This document shows positions 8,673 through 17,631 of a DNA stretch of 64,000 nt, one piece after another (within the stretch, counting starts at the first letter, position 1; each line of letters opens with the position of its first letter). Under the pieces are notes generated by a model, which did not search any database, had not been told where the DNA came from, and worked only from the letters and a program-made list of their open reading frames with translations. The translations under genes were made by a program, and so were the position numbers. This stretch comes from Kistimonas scapharcae (lineage in GTDB: Bacteria; Pseudomonadota; Gammaproteobacteria; Pseudomonadales; Endozoicomonadaceae). The DNA is taken from NCBI RefSeq assembly GCF_039540975.1, contig NZ_BAABFL010000135.1:39148-103147 (forward strand). Direction: 5' to 3'.

Positions 8673-9542
8673 ATGAAACAGTCAAGTCGTGTTATTCGGG
8701 GATCAGGGGAACAGTGCCAGCGGGTCAGCTTCCCGGCCTTCCGCCGTCCCCCCCGGCAGGACGCACTGGCGATCCGGCCAGACGAAGCGGAAGCCCCCCC
8801 TTCAAGGGTTGTCCAGGAGCCCCTGGCGGCAGATTCCGATTACCCTGACATCAACGCCCTGATTGATCAGGACAGCGCTTATATGCAGGCCAATAGCGCG
8901 CAGGGCTTTGCGGATGGATATCGTCAGGGCATGGCGCTGGCGCGTAAAGATGGCTATGAACAGGGCCACCAGCAAGGGCTAGAGGAAGGTCGAACAGAGG
9001 GGCTGGCGGAAGGCCGTCAGGAAGGCTTTGAACAGGGACTGAAGGAAGGCATCACCAGCGGTCGCGAACAAGCGTACAAAGAGGCGCTGGCGAGTAGTGA
9101 ACAGGAAATTAATGCCCTGGTGGCGCAGCTGAACGGTCTCCTGACAAATGTTCGCAGCCTCTATGAGAATCGACGGGATGAAATGAGTGAATGGCTGTCC
9201 ACACTGGTGGATACGATTGTCCGGCAGATCATCCGTAGTGAGCCAAAGAGTCGTCCGGAACAAATTTACCGGGTCATCCGCAATACCTTACAAAGTCTGC
9301 CAGGCAACGATGGCACCTTCCAGATTTATCTTAATCCCGTGGATTCCGAACGCCTGCTGCAGTTCAAACCGGAACTCCGTCAACAGTGGGAGATTTTTGC
9401 CGCCGCCGAGATTGAACCCGGTAACTGCCGGATTGAAAACGGTGAACTGGAAGCGGAAGCCAACATTGAACAACGCATCCAGGACTGTCTCGACATGGTT
9501 CGCCTTTACATGCCGGATGAAATCGAGGAGCGGTTATCATGA
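8673..9542 (+). CDS. fliH: Flagellar export apparatus protein FliH
   Basis: This 289-residue cytoplasmic protein is the peripheral stalk that regulates the export ATPase FliI. The diagnostic feature is a run of Gly-x-x-x-Gly repeats at about residues 92-130 (GHQQGLEEGRTEGLAEGRQ onward), typical of the FliH helix. The C-terminal half resembles the HrpE/FliH domain. The N-terminus is rich in Pro and Arg. The stop overlaps the fliI start (ATGA). Confidence 0.92.
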   Translation: MKQSSRVIRGSGEQCQRVSFPAFRRPPRQDALAIRPDEAEAPPSRVVQEPLAADSDYPDINALIDQDSAYMQANSAQGFADGYRQGMALARKDGYEQGHQQGLEEGRTEGLAEGRQEGFEQGLKEGITSGREQAYKEALASSEQEINALVAQLNGLLTNVRSLYENRRDEMSEWLSTLVDTIVRQIIRSEPKSRPEQIYRVIRNTLQSLPGNDGTFQIYLNPVDSERLLQFKPELRQQWEIFAAAEIEPGNCRIENGELEAEANIEQRIQDCLDMVRLYMPDEIEERLS

Positions 9543-10918
9543 CCCCATCCGGAGATGAGGGGCATGGCCTGACACTGGCAGACCGGATCCAGTCCCTGCC
9601 CGTTGCCCGCATCTATGGACGGTTGACCAAAATGACCGGCCTGGTTCTGGAAGCCTCCGGCTGCCAGCTGGCGGTGGGTGACCGTTGCCGGATTGAATCA
9701 CGACGGGAGAAACGTTGCCTGGAAGCCGAAGTCGTGGGCTTCAACGATTCTGTCCATTTTCTGATGTCGCTGGGCAATGCCAGTGGCCTGCAACCCGGGG
9801 ACCGGGTATTACCCCTCGGCCACGATATGGCGATTCCGGTCGGCAACCGTTTCCTCGGCCGCGTCATCAATGGCCTGGCAGAACCCCTGGATAGCCAGGG
9901 CAGCATTCGCCCTGACGACACCATTCCCCTGAGCAGTCCACCGATCAACCCGCTGCATCGTAAACCCATTACAGACCCACTGGATGTCGGCGTCAGGGCC
10001 ATCAATGGCCTGCTGTGCGTGGGTAAAGGGCAACGACTTGGACTGATGGCCGGCAGCGGGGTCGGCAAGAGTGTCCTGCTGAGCATGATGACCCGCAATA
10101 CCACGGCGGATATCACCGTCGTCGGCATGATCGGTGAACGGGGGCGTGAGGTGAAGGAATTCATCGAACATACCCTTGGCCCTGAGGGACTGGCACGTAC
10201 CGTGGTCATCGCCGCTCCCGCCGACGAGTCTCCGGTTATGCGCCTTCGCGCCGCCTTACTGTGTCACCGGATGGCAGAATACTATCGCGACCAGGGACAG
10301 GATGTTCTGCTGCTGATGGACTCCCTGACCCGCTATGCCCAGGCCCAGCGGGAAATCGCCTTATCAGTCGGGGAACCGCCAGCTACAAGGGGATATACCC
10401 CTTCCGTTTTCAGCCAGATTCCCAAACTGGTGGAGCGGGCCGGAAACGGGATTGAAGGGAGCGGTTCCATCACCGCTTTTTATACAGTGCTGTCCGAAGG
10501 GGATGATTTGCAGGATCCTGTCGCTGATGCCGCCCGGTCAATTCTGGACGGACATATCGTCCTCAGCCGTGAGCTGGCGGACAGCGGTCACTATCCCGCC
10601 ATTGATATTGAATCTTCCATCAGCAGGGCCATGCCGCAAATCGCCGACGAGACACAACAGAAAGCGGCTCAAGTCTTCCGCCACTATTACTCCCGCTATC
10701 ACCAGTTCCGGGACATGATGGCCATCGGCGCCTACCAGCGTGGGGCCGATCCGGAGCTGGATCGCGCCATTCAGCTTTACCCGCTGATGCAGGGCTATCT
10801 CAGGCAGGGCATGTATGAACGGATTGATCATGCCAGCTGTATCCAGCAACTCTATTCACTGTGGCAGGGCGGCACTACGCCCGCGCCAACCCCTGGTAAC
10901 GATACGGAGGTCGCATGA
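9539..10918 (+). CDS. fliI: Flagellum-specific ATP synthase FliI
   Basis: This 459-residue ATPase energises and unfolds type III flagellar export cargo. It resembles the F1 beta subunit, with Walker A AGSGVGKS at residues 171-178, Walker B LLLMDSLTRYAQAQREIAL, and the family motif EPPATRGYTPSVFS. It starts within the fliH stop and its own stop overlaps the fliJ start, so fliHIJ are coupled. Confidence 0.96.
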   Translation: MTPSGDEGHGLTLADRIQSLPVARIYGRLTKMTGLVLEASGCQLAVGDRCRIESRREKRCLEAEVVGFNDSVHFLMSLGNASGLQPGDRVLPLGHDMAIPVGNRFLGRVINGLAEPLDSQGSIRPDDTIPLSSPPINPLHRKPITDPLDVGVRAINGLLCVGKGQRLGLMAGSGVGKSVLLSMMTRNTTADITVVGMIGERGREVKEFIEHTLGPEGLARTVVIAAPADESPVMRLRAALLCHRMAEYYRDQGQDVLLLMDSLTRYAQAQREIALSVGEPPATRGYTPSVFSQIPKLVERAGNGIEGSGSITAFYTVLSEGDDLQDPVADAARSILDGHIVLSRELADSGHYPAIDIESSISRAMPQIADETQQKAAQVFRHYYSRYHQFRDMMAIGAYQRGADPELDRAIQLYPLMQGYLRQGMYERIDHASCIQQLYSLWQGGTTPAPTPGNDTEVA

Positions 10919-11355
10919 GCACATCAGTCCAGCTCCTGGAGAAATGTCTGGAAATTCAGCAGCAGCGCTACCGGGAAGCGATGAAAAAAGCCCTTCAGTC
11001 AGAGCAGAGCCTGAATCAGCAGCGTGACCAGCTGAACTACCTGCAGCAGGCCATAAATGACTACCGGACTGGCACCGATACCCAGGTGACGCCCATGTCC
11101 GTGATCAACCTGATCCGCTTTCGAAACCTGCTCCAGCAGGTGGCGGACTTACAGCACCAGCGGGTAGACCGAGGCCAGGAGGAATACAACCAGCTAAGCC
11201 TGCAGGCCGCAGGCGAGCATCGAAAGCTCAAGGCAATGGAAAAATTACTGGAAAAAATACAGCAGAAAAGCCGCATGAAGCTTATCAAGAGTGAACAGAA
11301 AATGCTGGATGATCATGCTATCCGGCAATACATTGATCAGCGTCAGGATGCCTGA
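10915..11355 (+). CDS. fliJ: Flagellar export protein FliJ
   Basis: This 146-residue protein is almost entirely coiled coil and charged (MKKALQSEQSLNQQRDQLNY, KAMEKLLEKIQQKSRMK). Family and position define it as the FliJ stalk of the export ATPase. It is the last gene of the lafK-fliEFGHIJ run. Its stop codon directly abuts the stop codon of convergent flgN with no intervening base. Confidence 0.88.
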   Translation: MSTSVQLLEKCLEIQQQRYREAMKKALQSEQSLNQQRDQLNYLQQAINDYRTGTDTQVTPMSVINLIRFRNLLQQVADLQHQRVDRGQEEYNQLSLQAAGEHRKLKAMEKLLEKIQQKSRMKLIKSEQKMLDDHAIRQYIDQRQDA

Positions 11356-11360
11356 TCAGG
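11351..11360. repeat. 10-bp perfect palindrome at the fliJ/flgN stop-codon junction
   Basis: CCTGATCAGG is its own reverse complement and contains the stop codons of both convergent genes (TGA at 11353-11355 on plus; TCA at 11356-11358 read as TGA on minus). There is no room for a conventional terminator between the two operons. Confidence 0.7.
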
Positions 11361-11841
11361 CCCGGTCGATATTCCTCGGACGGCTGGCGCGCTCCAGCTG
11401 ACCACCCTGATTGTAGCCAGGCTGAGCCACTGAATTTCCCCAAAACAATTCCACCAGCCTGGCCGTGGCTGAACGTAGTCGTCCCTGTAAGCGGCCATTC
11501 ATCAGGTTCATCTCACGGCAGCGTACCATCTGCTTTCTGATGGTTGTCCAAAGCTCACGTGCGTCATCCTGAACCTCTGCAGGCAATCCGGTAATCCACT
11601 GATTCATTCCCGCCATATCGGTGGTCAACCCTTGGGATGTCAGGAGCTGGTTTCTCTGTGATGCATCTGTTTCCAGCTCTTCAATCAACCCCGACAGCCG
11701 ACTGCTTTCCTGCTCCAGGGAGGCCATGTCACGAGCCAGCAGGTACTGGTATTGCTGCTCCAGTAATTGCTCCATCCGGGTCAGAAGGCGATTGGTTTGA
11801 CGCAGGGCTGTGAGCGTTGAGTCGGAAGCGGTAGTGGTCAT
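11356..11841 (-). CDS. flgN: Flagellar export chaperone FlgN
   Basis: This 161-residue helical protein matches FlgN, the cytoplasmic chaperone for the hook-filament junction proteins FlgK and FlgL. It shows the FlgN N-terminal heptad pattern (NRLLTRMEQLLEQQYQYLLARD) and the central segment CREMNLMNGRLQGRLR. The start overlaps the flgM stop (ATGA). It is the promoter-distal gene of the leftward flg run, adjoining its clients flgK and flgL. Confidence 0.85.
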   Translation of the reverse strand: MTTTASDSTLTALRQTNRLLTRMEQLLEQQYQYLLARDMASLEQESSRLSGLIEELETDASQRNQLLTSQGLTTDMAGMNQWITGLPAEVQDDARELWTTIRKQMVRCREMNLMNGRLQGRLRSATARLVELFWGNSVAQPGYNQGGQLERASRPRNIDRA

Positions 11842-12137
11842 GAGTCGATATCCTGAAGGAAACTCTCAAATTGCTGGATTTTTTTGGCCAGTAACTCCCT
11901 GTCGATGGGCATTTTTCCGGACTGGATGGCTTCCCGCAGAGACTCTACTTTTGCCATATCAATCACCGGCAGTTGCTCTACCTCATCTTCCAGAATGCCC
12001 AACAAACGAGCCTGGTCACTCAATTCCAATCGATCTGTGCCGGTAATGGCCGAAGGGGCTGGCACCTGCCGGGTAGCCGTCATCCCCGATAGCCGAGCGC
12101 CAGAACTCGGCTTATTCACTCCACTGATTCTGGACAT
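11838..12137 (-). CDS. flgM: Anti-sigma-28 factor FlgM
   Basis: This 99-residue protein holds sigma-28 (FliA) inactive until it is exported through the finished hook. The C-terminal sigma-binding part is recognisable (DRLELSDQARLLGILEDEV, ESLREAIQSGKMPIDRELLA). The N-terminus is the usual disordered Ser/Pro-rich segment. I prefer ATG 12137 (MSRISGVNKPS); an in-frame ATG at 12170 would add 11 residues but would fall almost on the predicted promoter. It is separated from flgL by 131 bp. Confidence 0.85.
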   Translation of the reverse strand: MSRISGVNKPSSGARLSGMTATRQVPAPSAITGTDRLELSDQARLLGILEDEVEQLPVIDMAKVESLREAIQSGKMPIDRELLAKKIQQFESFLQDIDS

Positions 12138-12171
12138 GGCAGACTCTTTTTTCCGATCGTTCTGAATCAAA

Positions 12172-12198
12172 CAATCGGTAATTTTCTGTAAATCTTGA
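12172..12198 (-). promoter_or_regulatory. Candidate sigma-28 promoter for flgMN
   Basis: On the minus strand the sequence reads TCAA, 15 bases, ACCGATTG, against the flagellar consensus TAAA-N15-GCCGATAA. Spacing is exact and the CCGAT core is intact. It lies 35 bp before the chosen flgM start. Control of flgM by sigma-28 is common in gammaproteobacteria. Confidence 0.5.
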
Positions 12199-12268
12199 AT
12201 CTGCGAAGGTCAAAACCGGCAAAATTACGTGACTTTTCTGACAGCCCTACAGGAGCCCTCAGCGCTAT

Positions 12269-13435
12269 TTAGCGCATGTAATCAAACAGAGACATACTCT
12301 GAATTTTGACAAATGTCTGCTGGGCTGCGGTCAGGGCCGTCTGCTGCAGATTGAGCCGGGATATGGCCTCGGCATAATCCAGGTCTTCCAGGCCGGAACG
12401 CAGTGTCTTGTTCATCAGGATGACATCCTCGTGGCTGTTACCTACCGAAGACATGGTATTGAGGCGCCCACCGATACGGGTCTGTACCTGTCCCACCTTT
12501 TCAATGGTGTTATCAATCGTCTTGAGCATGTCACCCAGTGAGTCCCCCGGAACAAACGTCCTGCCGTCAGAGATCTCCGAGGCAAAGGCAGACAGGGCGG
12601 TAAAGGTATCCACGGCCGTGAGCGTAAAGCGATCACCCACAGCGGTTGCACCCTCTATGTTGGCAGAAATCAAGCCGGTAATAGACAGTTCGTCACCAGT
12701 CACCGTTGTCGGCAACAAGACCGCAGGGCCTCCATCCTTGGGAGTCGCTGTTGTGGTCCAGGTGCCGGCTACATTTTCCACGGAAATACTGGCGTAAAGG
12801 CTGAAGGTATCAAGATCAAGCACCGTGACACCTTCCAGTGCGGCGGTTCCCACGGCTGTCACGGCCTGCACACCACTGTTAAAAAACAGGGCTGAGGCTG
12901 GGTCATTCGCCGCCACTTCGGTACTGCCGCTGATCGCTACCTGGCGCTGGCCTTCTGAACCCACATAGTCGTAAACACCCGGTGTCGCGGTTTCCACCAC
13001 GGGCAGGGTCTGTGATGTCGTCCCCGAAAAAAAGTACTGTCCGTCTGAACGACGATAATTGACCAGGCTGAGCAACTCATCCATCTGCTCCCCAATAACC
13101 CCCGAAATCGACTCAAGCCCCTGGGGTCCCACCGCCACATTCCCCGTCAACACGATGGTTTCCCGGATTCCCTGAAGCACATTGACCATGTTGGTCAGGA
13201 GCGTCTCTTCCTGGCGCAACTCGTTTTCCAGCGCAGCGATGTTATCGGTATATTGCTCAAGGAAGGCTACTTCCTTGTTCAGATGCAAAATCTGTACAGC
13301 GGCCAACGCATCGTCGGATGGCTGCTGAAGCCGCTTGCCTGATGTAATGGCATCATAGGTGTTGGCCAGTTCGCTCCCCTGCTGCTGCATGGAAGCAACC
13401 ATCATGTTATTAAACTGCACCGTGCTCACACGCAT
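12269..13435 (-). CDS. flgL: Hook-filament junction protein FlgL (HAP3)
   Basis: This 388-residue exported protein links the hook-associated FlgK layer to the flagellin filament. It has flagellin-like ends: an N-terminus MRVSTVQFNNMMVASMQQQ with SGKRLQQPSDDA, and a C-terminal helix LNLQQTALTAAQQTFVKIQ ending SLFDYMR. The middle is variable. It lies 15 bp after flgK in one transcription unit. Confidence 0.94.
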   Translation of the reverse strand: MRVSTVQFNNMMVASMQQQGSELANTYDAITSGKRLQQPSDDALAAVQILHLNKEVAFLEQYTDNIAALENELRQEETLLTNMVNVLQGIRETIVLTGNVAVGPQGLESISGVIGEQMDELLSLVNYRRSDGQYFFSGTTSQTLPVVETATPGVYDYVGSEGQRQVAISGSTEVAANDPASALFFNSGVQAVTAVGTAALEGVTVLDLDTFSLYASISVENVAGTWTTTATPKDGGPAVLLPTTVTGDELSITGLISANIEGATAVGDRFTLTAVDTFTALSAFASEISDGRTFVPGDSLGDMLKTIDNTIEKVGQVQTRIGGRLNTMSSVGNSHEDVILMNKTLRSGLEDLDYAEAISRLNLQQTALTAAQQTFVKIQSMSLFDYMR

Positions 13436-13450
13436 GGCAATACCTCCTTG

Positions 13451-15412
13451 TTACAGCAATCCGATCAGGGTGTCGAAGACCCGTTGTGCGGAAGCCACAA
13501 CCTGAGCACTGGCCGCATAGGCCTGCTCTGCCCGAATCAGGGTCATGGCCTCTTCATCCAGGTTCACACCGCTGTAATTGTTGCGCTCTTCCTGCGCCTT
13601 CATCAGCATGGAATTCGTGGTTTCCTTGGCGGTCTCGGTCTGGAAAGTCATGACGGCAATACGTCCTACCAGTTGTGTATAGCCCTCAGAAAGGCTGTAT
13701 TCGCCGCCTATCACGGCGCTGGCCTGTAACTCCGCCAGCGTTCTGGCAACGGTATTGTCGCCGGGTGCTGAAGCGATACCAGCCAGCGCCAGCTGGGTCG
13801 GGTTGTCATTCACGACCGCGATGTCATCCCCGCCCTGACGGGTAGGTTGCAACAGGTAGATTTCACCGGCGTTCAGCGTCCCACCATTGATGGTGAGCTG
13901 AAGTCCGTCAAAGTCAGCAAGCAGGGCACCTGGCGGTGCTGTCGCCGGTACCGTGCCGGAGCCAACCTGTTGACCATCAGACTTACGGGTCACGCGATAC
14001 TCCGTGGTACCGCCGTTATCCAAAATCCGCAGCTCATAATCACTCGCCGTCAGCTGCTGGGCATCCTGAACGGACAGCAGCATAAAGGCATCACTGATGG
14101 GCTGGCTCGTTGCCACCCGAATGCGTTCAGCTGCAGGTATACCACTCAGCGGGAATTCCACGGTGTAAACATCGCCGTTCTGGATATTGGCCGGATCAGT
14201 GAACAACTGCACTTCCAAACCATCAAACGCAGGATTCGTCGCAGCGAGTGAAGCGACTGTACCGCTGGCCACACTGACACTGTCAATGCTGCGCACAATG
14301 TCGTAGTTCCCCCCCGATATCGTCATCACATATTCGCCACCTGGCACAATACTGGTCTGGCTGGTGACATTTACACTAAATTCTGCCGCCCCCGTATTGC
14401 CATCCGCCGGCACCACTCGATCCGGTGCCGGCTGCCAGTTGATATCGGCCATCATCTGGCTGGAAGGCCAGCCCTGCCGGTCCCCCAGATCAAAGCCTGT
14501 CGAAAGAATACTGTTGACCTGGTCAGAGAACACCATGGCAACCCGGCCGATCTCATTCAGCGCAGTACTGAGAACACCTGTCTGAAACTCCTGCAGGCCA
14601 CCAACGGTGCCACTCACGTTGCCCGTCAATGGCACCACAGTGAACGAGTTATTGAGTCCCAGACCAGTGACATTGGGATCCAGCGGATCATCGATGACCT
14701 CCAAACTGTTATGCTGCGCTTCAAGCACCAGCGGATGACCAGAATTCAAATACACTCCCACCATCCCATTACCTTGCTCAAGCACGGTAATGCCAACCAG
14801 TCCGGACAGTTCTTCCAGCGCATGTTCACGCAAGTCCAGCAGGTCATTGGGTTGACTGACGCCGTTCTGGGCTTCCCGGATACGGTCGTTGTAACCGGCA
14901 ATGCTGACAACCAGGCTGTTAACCTGTTCAACCGCCGCTTCCATCTGGTTATCCAGCAGCCTGGCCTGCCCTTCCAGCTGTTCATAGACCGCATGGAACT
15001 GCTGCGACAAAGAAGTGGCTTCACTGATGATATTTTGACGCGCAACCGAGGAAAGCGGATCGACAGTTGCCGCATTGACCGCCGAAAAAAACTGCTCCAA
15101 CCCGGTGGTTAATACCGAGCTTTCATTACCCAGGTAACTGTCCAGAGAAGACATGTAACCTGCGGCAGTAGACTTATGGTTGTAAAGGGTGAGGTTTTCA
15201 CGAATCTGTGCGGTCAGGAATTCACTCTGGATGCGGCGCACTTCACCGGCCTTAACACCATGTCCCGTGAAAGCGCCGGGGGCATTATAGAGTTGCACAT
15301 CCTGGCGATTGAACCCCGGCGTATTGACATTGGTGACGTTATGGCTGCTGGTCTCCAGCATTCTCTGGGAGGCCAGTATCCCGCTTTTACCAATTTCCAG
15401 CAAACTGCTCAT
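13451..15412 (-). CDS. flgK: Hook-filament junction protein FlgK (HAP1)
   Basis: This 653-residue exported junction protein is somewhat longer than the enterobacterial form (about 550). Conserved ends are clear: MSSLLEIGKSGILASQRMLE, then HNVTNVNTPGFNRQDVQ, and at the C-terminus GVNLDEEAMTLIRAEQAYAA followed by RVFDTLIGLL. The extra length lies in the central variable domain. It is 26 bp after flgJ. Confidence 0.95.
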   Translation of the reverse strand: MSSLLEIGKSGILASQRMLETSSHNVTNVNTPGFNRQDVQLYNAPGAFTGHGVKAGEVRRIQSEFLTAQIRENLTLYNHKSTAAGYMSSLDSYLGNESSVLTTGLEQFFSAVNAATVDPLSSVARQNIISEATSLSQQFHAVYEQLEGQARLLDNQMEAAVEQVNSLVVSIAGYNDRIREAQNGVSQPNDLLDLREHALEELSGLVGITVLEQGNGMVGVYLNSGHPLVLEAQHNSLEVIDDPLDPNVTGLGLNNSFTVVPLTGNVSGTVGGLQEFQTGVLSTALNEIGRVAMVFSDQVNSILSTGFDLGDRQGWPSSQMMADINWQPAPDRVVPADGNTGAAEFSVNVTSQTSIVPGGEYVMTISGGNYDIVRSIDSVSVASGTVASLAATNPAFDGLEVQLFTDPANIQNGDVYTVEFPLSGIPAAERIRVATSQPISDAFMLLSVQDAQQLTASDYELRILDNGGTTEYRVTRKSDGQQVGSGTVPATAPPGALLADFDGLQLTINGGTLNAGEIYLLQPTRQGGDDIAVVNDNPTQLALAGIASAPGDNTVARTLAELQASAVIGGEYSLSEGYTQLVGRIAVMTFQTETAKETTNSMLMKAQEERNNYSGVNLDEEAMTLIRAEQAYAASAQVVASAQRVFDTLIGLL

Positions 15413-15438
15413 CGGTATACTCCTTTACCACACCCGGG

Positions 15439-15789
15439 TCATATGGTCTGATCCAGCAAGGTGCCTTTGGGTTTATCGGCATTAGGGTCCTGCTCATAAC
15501 CAAACTGGCGCATCATGATCTCCGCCAGACCAAATGCACCGGTATTGCTCATTTCGGTCGCTATCCGGCTGTCCATCATTGAGTAATACAGCGACATCTC
15601 CGAGCCCCCCATCAGGTCATCCCCACCCAGGGTTTCATTGGCCGCACGTGCACTCTTGAGCATCATATTGATGAACAGCGATTCAAACGCCTTCGCCGCC
15701 TGCTCGAGGCCTTTGGGTTTATTCTGATGTGTCAAGAAATCGGCACCCGACACCATTCCTGAGTAATCAATGTTCATCCCTGGCATCAT
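15439..15789 (-). CDS. flgJ: FlgJ, rod-capping domain only
   Basis: This 116-residue protein matches the N-terminal FlgJ rod-assembly domain (GLEQAAKAFESLFINMMLKS and a following DDLMGGSEMSLYYSMMD). The C-terminal muramidase domain of the roughly 310-residue enterobacterial protein is absent, and no reading frame for it lies before flgK. Single-domain FlgJ occurs in several lineages, so this is probably complete, with cell-wall cutting supplied elsewhere. Its start overlaps the flgI stop (ATGA). Confidence 0.9.
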   Translation of the reverse strand: MMPGMNIDYSGMVSGADFLTHQNKPKGLEQAAKAFESLFINMMLKSARAANETLGGDDLMGGSEMSLYYSMMDSRIATEMSNTGAFGLAEIMMRQFGYEQDPNADKPKGTLLDQTI

Positions 15790-16898
15790 ATGACGATCAG
15801 CTCCGCTCTGAGTGCGCCGGCCTGCTTAAGGGCCTGCAAAATGGACATAAGGTCCGTCGGGGAAGCGCCCACACTGTTAATGGCAGAAATAATATCCTGC
15901 AATGAAGCGGCTTCCGGCAACATAAACACCGCACCGCGCTGCTGCTCAACGGTCACTTCGCTTTCAGCGGTAGCCACCGTCAGCCCAAGCGATTCCGCCA
16001 CCGGCTGGCGGACCTTCGTATCTTCGTTGATCGTGACAATCAGGCTGCCATGGCTGACGGCTGCCGGTAGCACCTTGACGTTTTGCCCGATCACCACGGT
16101 TCCGGTACGCGAATTAAAAATGACACGCGCAGGCGGGACGGCAGCCTCAATATCAAGGTTTTCGAGTACCGACATAAACGTCACCCGCTGACTGCTGTCG
16201 GGTGGTGCCGCAATCACAATGGAGGCACTGTCCCGGGCACGGGCCACATCGGGGCCAAACTTGTTATTCACCGCCTGCACAATACGACGGGCCGTGCTGA
16301 AGGCCGGATCACGCAGGTTCAGCACAATTTCCCGGTTAGACGAAAAGCTGCTCGGTACACTGCGCTCAACAATCGCACCGTTTGGGATACGGCCGACAGT
16401 CAGCGTATTGATAGTGACACTGGAACCACTGGCTCCACTGGCACCAGCACCACCAACAACCAGATCCCCCTGGGCCACAGCATAGATCTCTCCATCAATG
16501 CCTTTCAGTGGTGTCATCAATAACGTGCCACCACTGAGGCTTTTGGCATCCCCTAAAGAGGAAACGCTGATATCAATACGTTGACCTGGTCGTACAAAAG
16601 GCGTCAGCGTCGCATGGACGGAAACAGCAGCAACATTTTTCGACTTAAGGTCTGTTCCTGCCTGGGTCACACCAAATTCCCGCAACAGGTTTTTCAATGA
16701 CTGGTCGGTAAACTCTGTTGATTTATCGCCGGAGCCATTCAGACCAACAATCAGGCCATAACCAATCAGCGGGTTGTTTCGCACTCCCTGGATATCTACC
16801 AGATCCAGCAGGCGTTCTGCACGAGCTGGTGCTGCCATTAAAAACAGCAGCACACTCATGAAAAACGCAATCTGTCGTTTGCAGGCATCCTTGCCCAT
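15786..16898 (-). CDS. flgI: Flagellar P-ring protein FlgI
   Basis: This 370-residue periplasmic protein forms the P ring around the rod. The signal peptide covers about residues 1-27 (ending APARA). The conserved block LVDIQGVRNNPLIGYGLIVG is followed by GTGDKST-like GSGDKSTEFT and the C-terminal APPSDLMSILQALKQAGAL-type end (SPTDLMSILQALKQAGAL). Standard length. It is 14 bp after flgH and overlaps flgJ. Confidence 0.96.
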   Translation of the reverse strand: MGKDACKRQIAFFMSVLLFLMAAPARAERLLDLVDIQGVRNNPLIGYGLIVGLNGSGDKSTEFTDQSLKNLLREFGVTQAGTDLKSKNVAAVSVHATLTPFVRPGQRIDISVSSLGDAKSLSGGTLLMTPLKGIDGEIYAVAQGDLVVGGAGASGASGSSVTINTLTVGRIPNGAIVERSVPSSFSSNREIVLNLRDPAFSTARRIVQAVNNKFGPDVARARDSASIVIAAPPDSSQRVTFMSVLENLDIEAAVPPARVIFNSRTGTVVIGQNVKVLPAAVSHGSLIVTINEDTKVRQPVAESLGLTVATAESEVTVEQQRGAVFMLPEAASLQDIISAINSVGASPTDLMSILQALKQAGALRAELIVI

Positions 16899-16912
16899 AG
16901 CGACTCCTTCGC

Positions 16913-17629
16913 TTAAAACGGGAAAAACGGACTGTTAACCAGTTTCAGTAGCCAGCCCGGTTCATGAACATTTTCCTGATATCCAACACCGGAATACGTA
17001 ATTTTGGCTTCTGCCAACCGCCTGGAGGAAACTTCATTATTGGTATCAATATCCTCAGGCCTGACCAAGCCACTCAAACGGACAAACTCAGCTTCATTAT
17101 TGAGCTTGAGCCATTTTTCACCTTTGACCCGCAGCGCTCCATTGCGCATCACTTCGGTCACCTGAACCGTGACATAACCGCTTTGAATGCTATACCCCCG
17201 AGACAGTGCCGTATTGCCTGTAAAGTTCCGGTTAGGTGCAACATTGAATGCCAATGAGTTTGCACCACCGAGAATATCAGCACCAGTCTTACCAAAAACG
17301 ATGGGGTCAGATATAGCAATCGTGCCACGTTTATCCAGTGTCGTATTGGAATCTTTAGTAATTCGGGTTCCGTCTTCCAGTTTTACGGTAAGGATATCGC
17401 CGGTTCGATACGCCCTCCGATCCGAAAAAAGCTGCATGGAGTAGGCTTTCCGAAAAAGGCTGCCATGATGTTCCGCTGCGTTAATAACGGTCGGCTTGAC
17501 AGACATCTGAACAACCGCCTCCTCTGCAACCGGTATATCACGCAGTATTTCCTGCTGGGGAGCAGTCGAACACCCTGCCGCCGTTAACAGCAAACCTATA
17601 AACGTCAGAATTAGAATATTAAATGTCAT
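16913..17629 (-). CDS. flgH: Flagellar L-ring lipoprotein FlgH
   Basis: This 238-residue outer-membrane lipoprotein forms the L ring. A lipobox is present (LLTAAGC, lipidated Cys20). Family blocks SLFRKAYSMQLFSDRRAYRTGDILTV and LVRPEDIDTNNEVSSRRLAEA identify it. It follows flgG by 2 bp. Confidence 0.95.
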   Translation of the reverse strand: MTFNILILTFIGLLLTAAGCSTAPQQEILRDIPVAEEAVVQMSVKPTVINAAEHHGSLFRKAYSMQLFSDRRAYRTGDILTVKLEDGTRITKDSNTTLDKRGTIAISDPIVFGKTGADILGGANSLAFNVAPNRNFTGNTALSRGYSIQSGYVTVQVTEVMRNGALRVKGEKWLKLNNEAEFVRLSGLVRPEDIDTNNEVSSRRLAEAKITYSGVGYQENVHEPGWLLKLVNSPFFPF

Positions 17630-17631
17630 GA

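Noticed and set aside
8930..9070. Short DNA repeats within fliH suggesting a tandem repeat element
   Set aside because: They reflect the Gly-x-x-x-Gly protein repeat normal for FliH.
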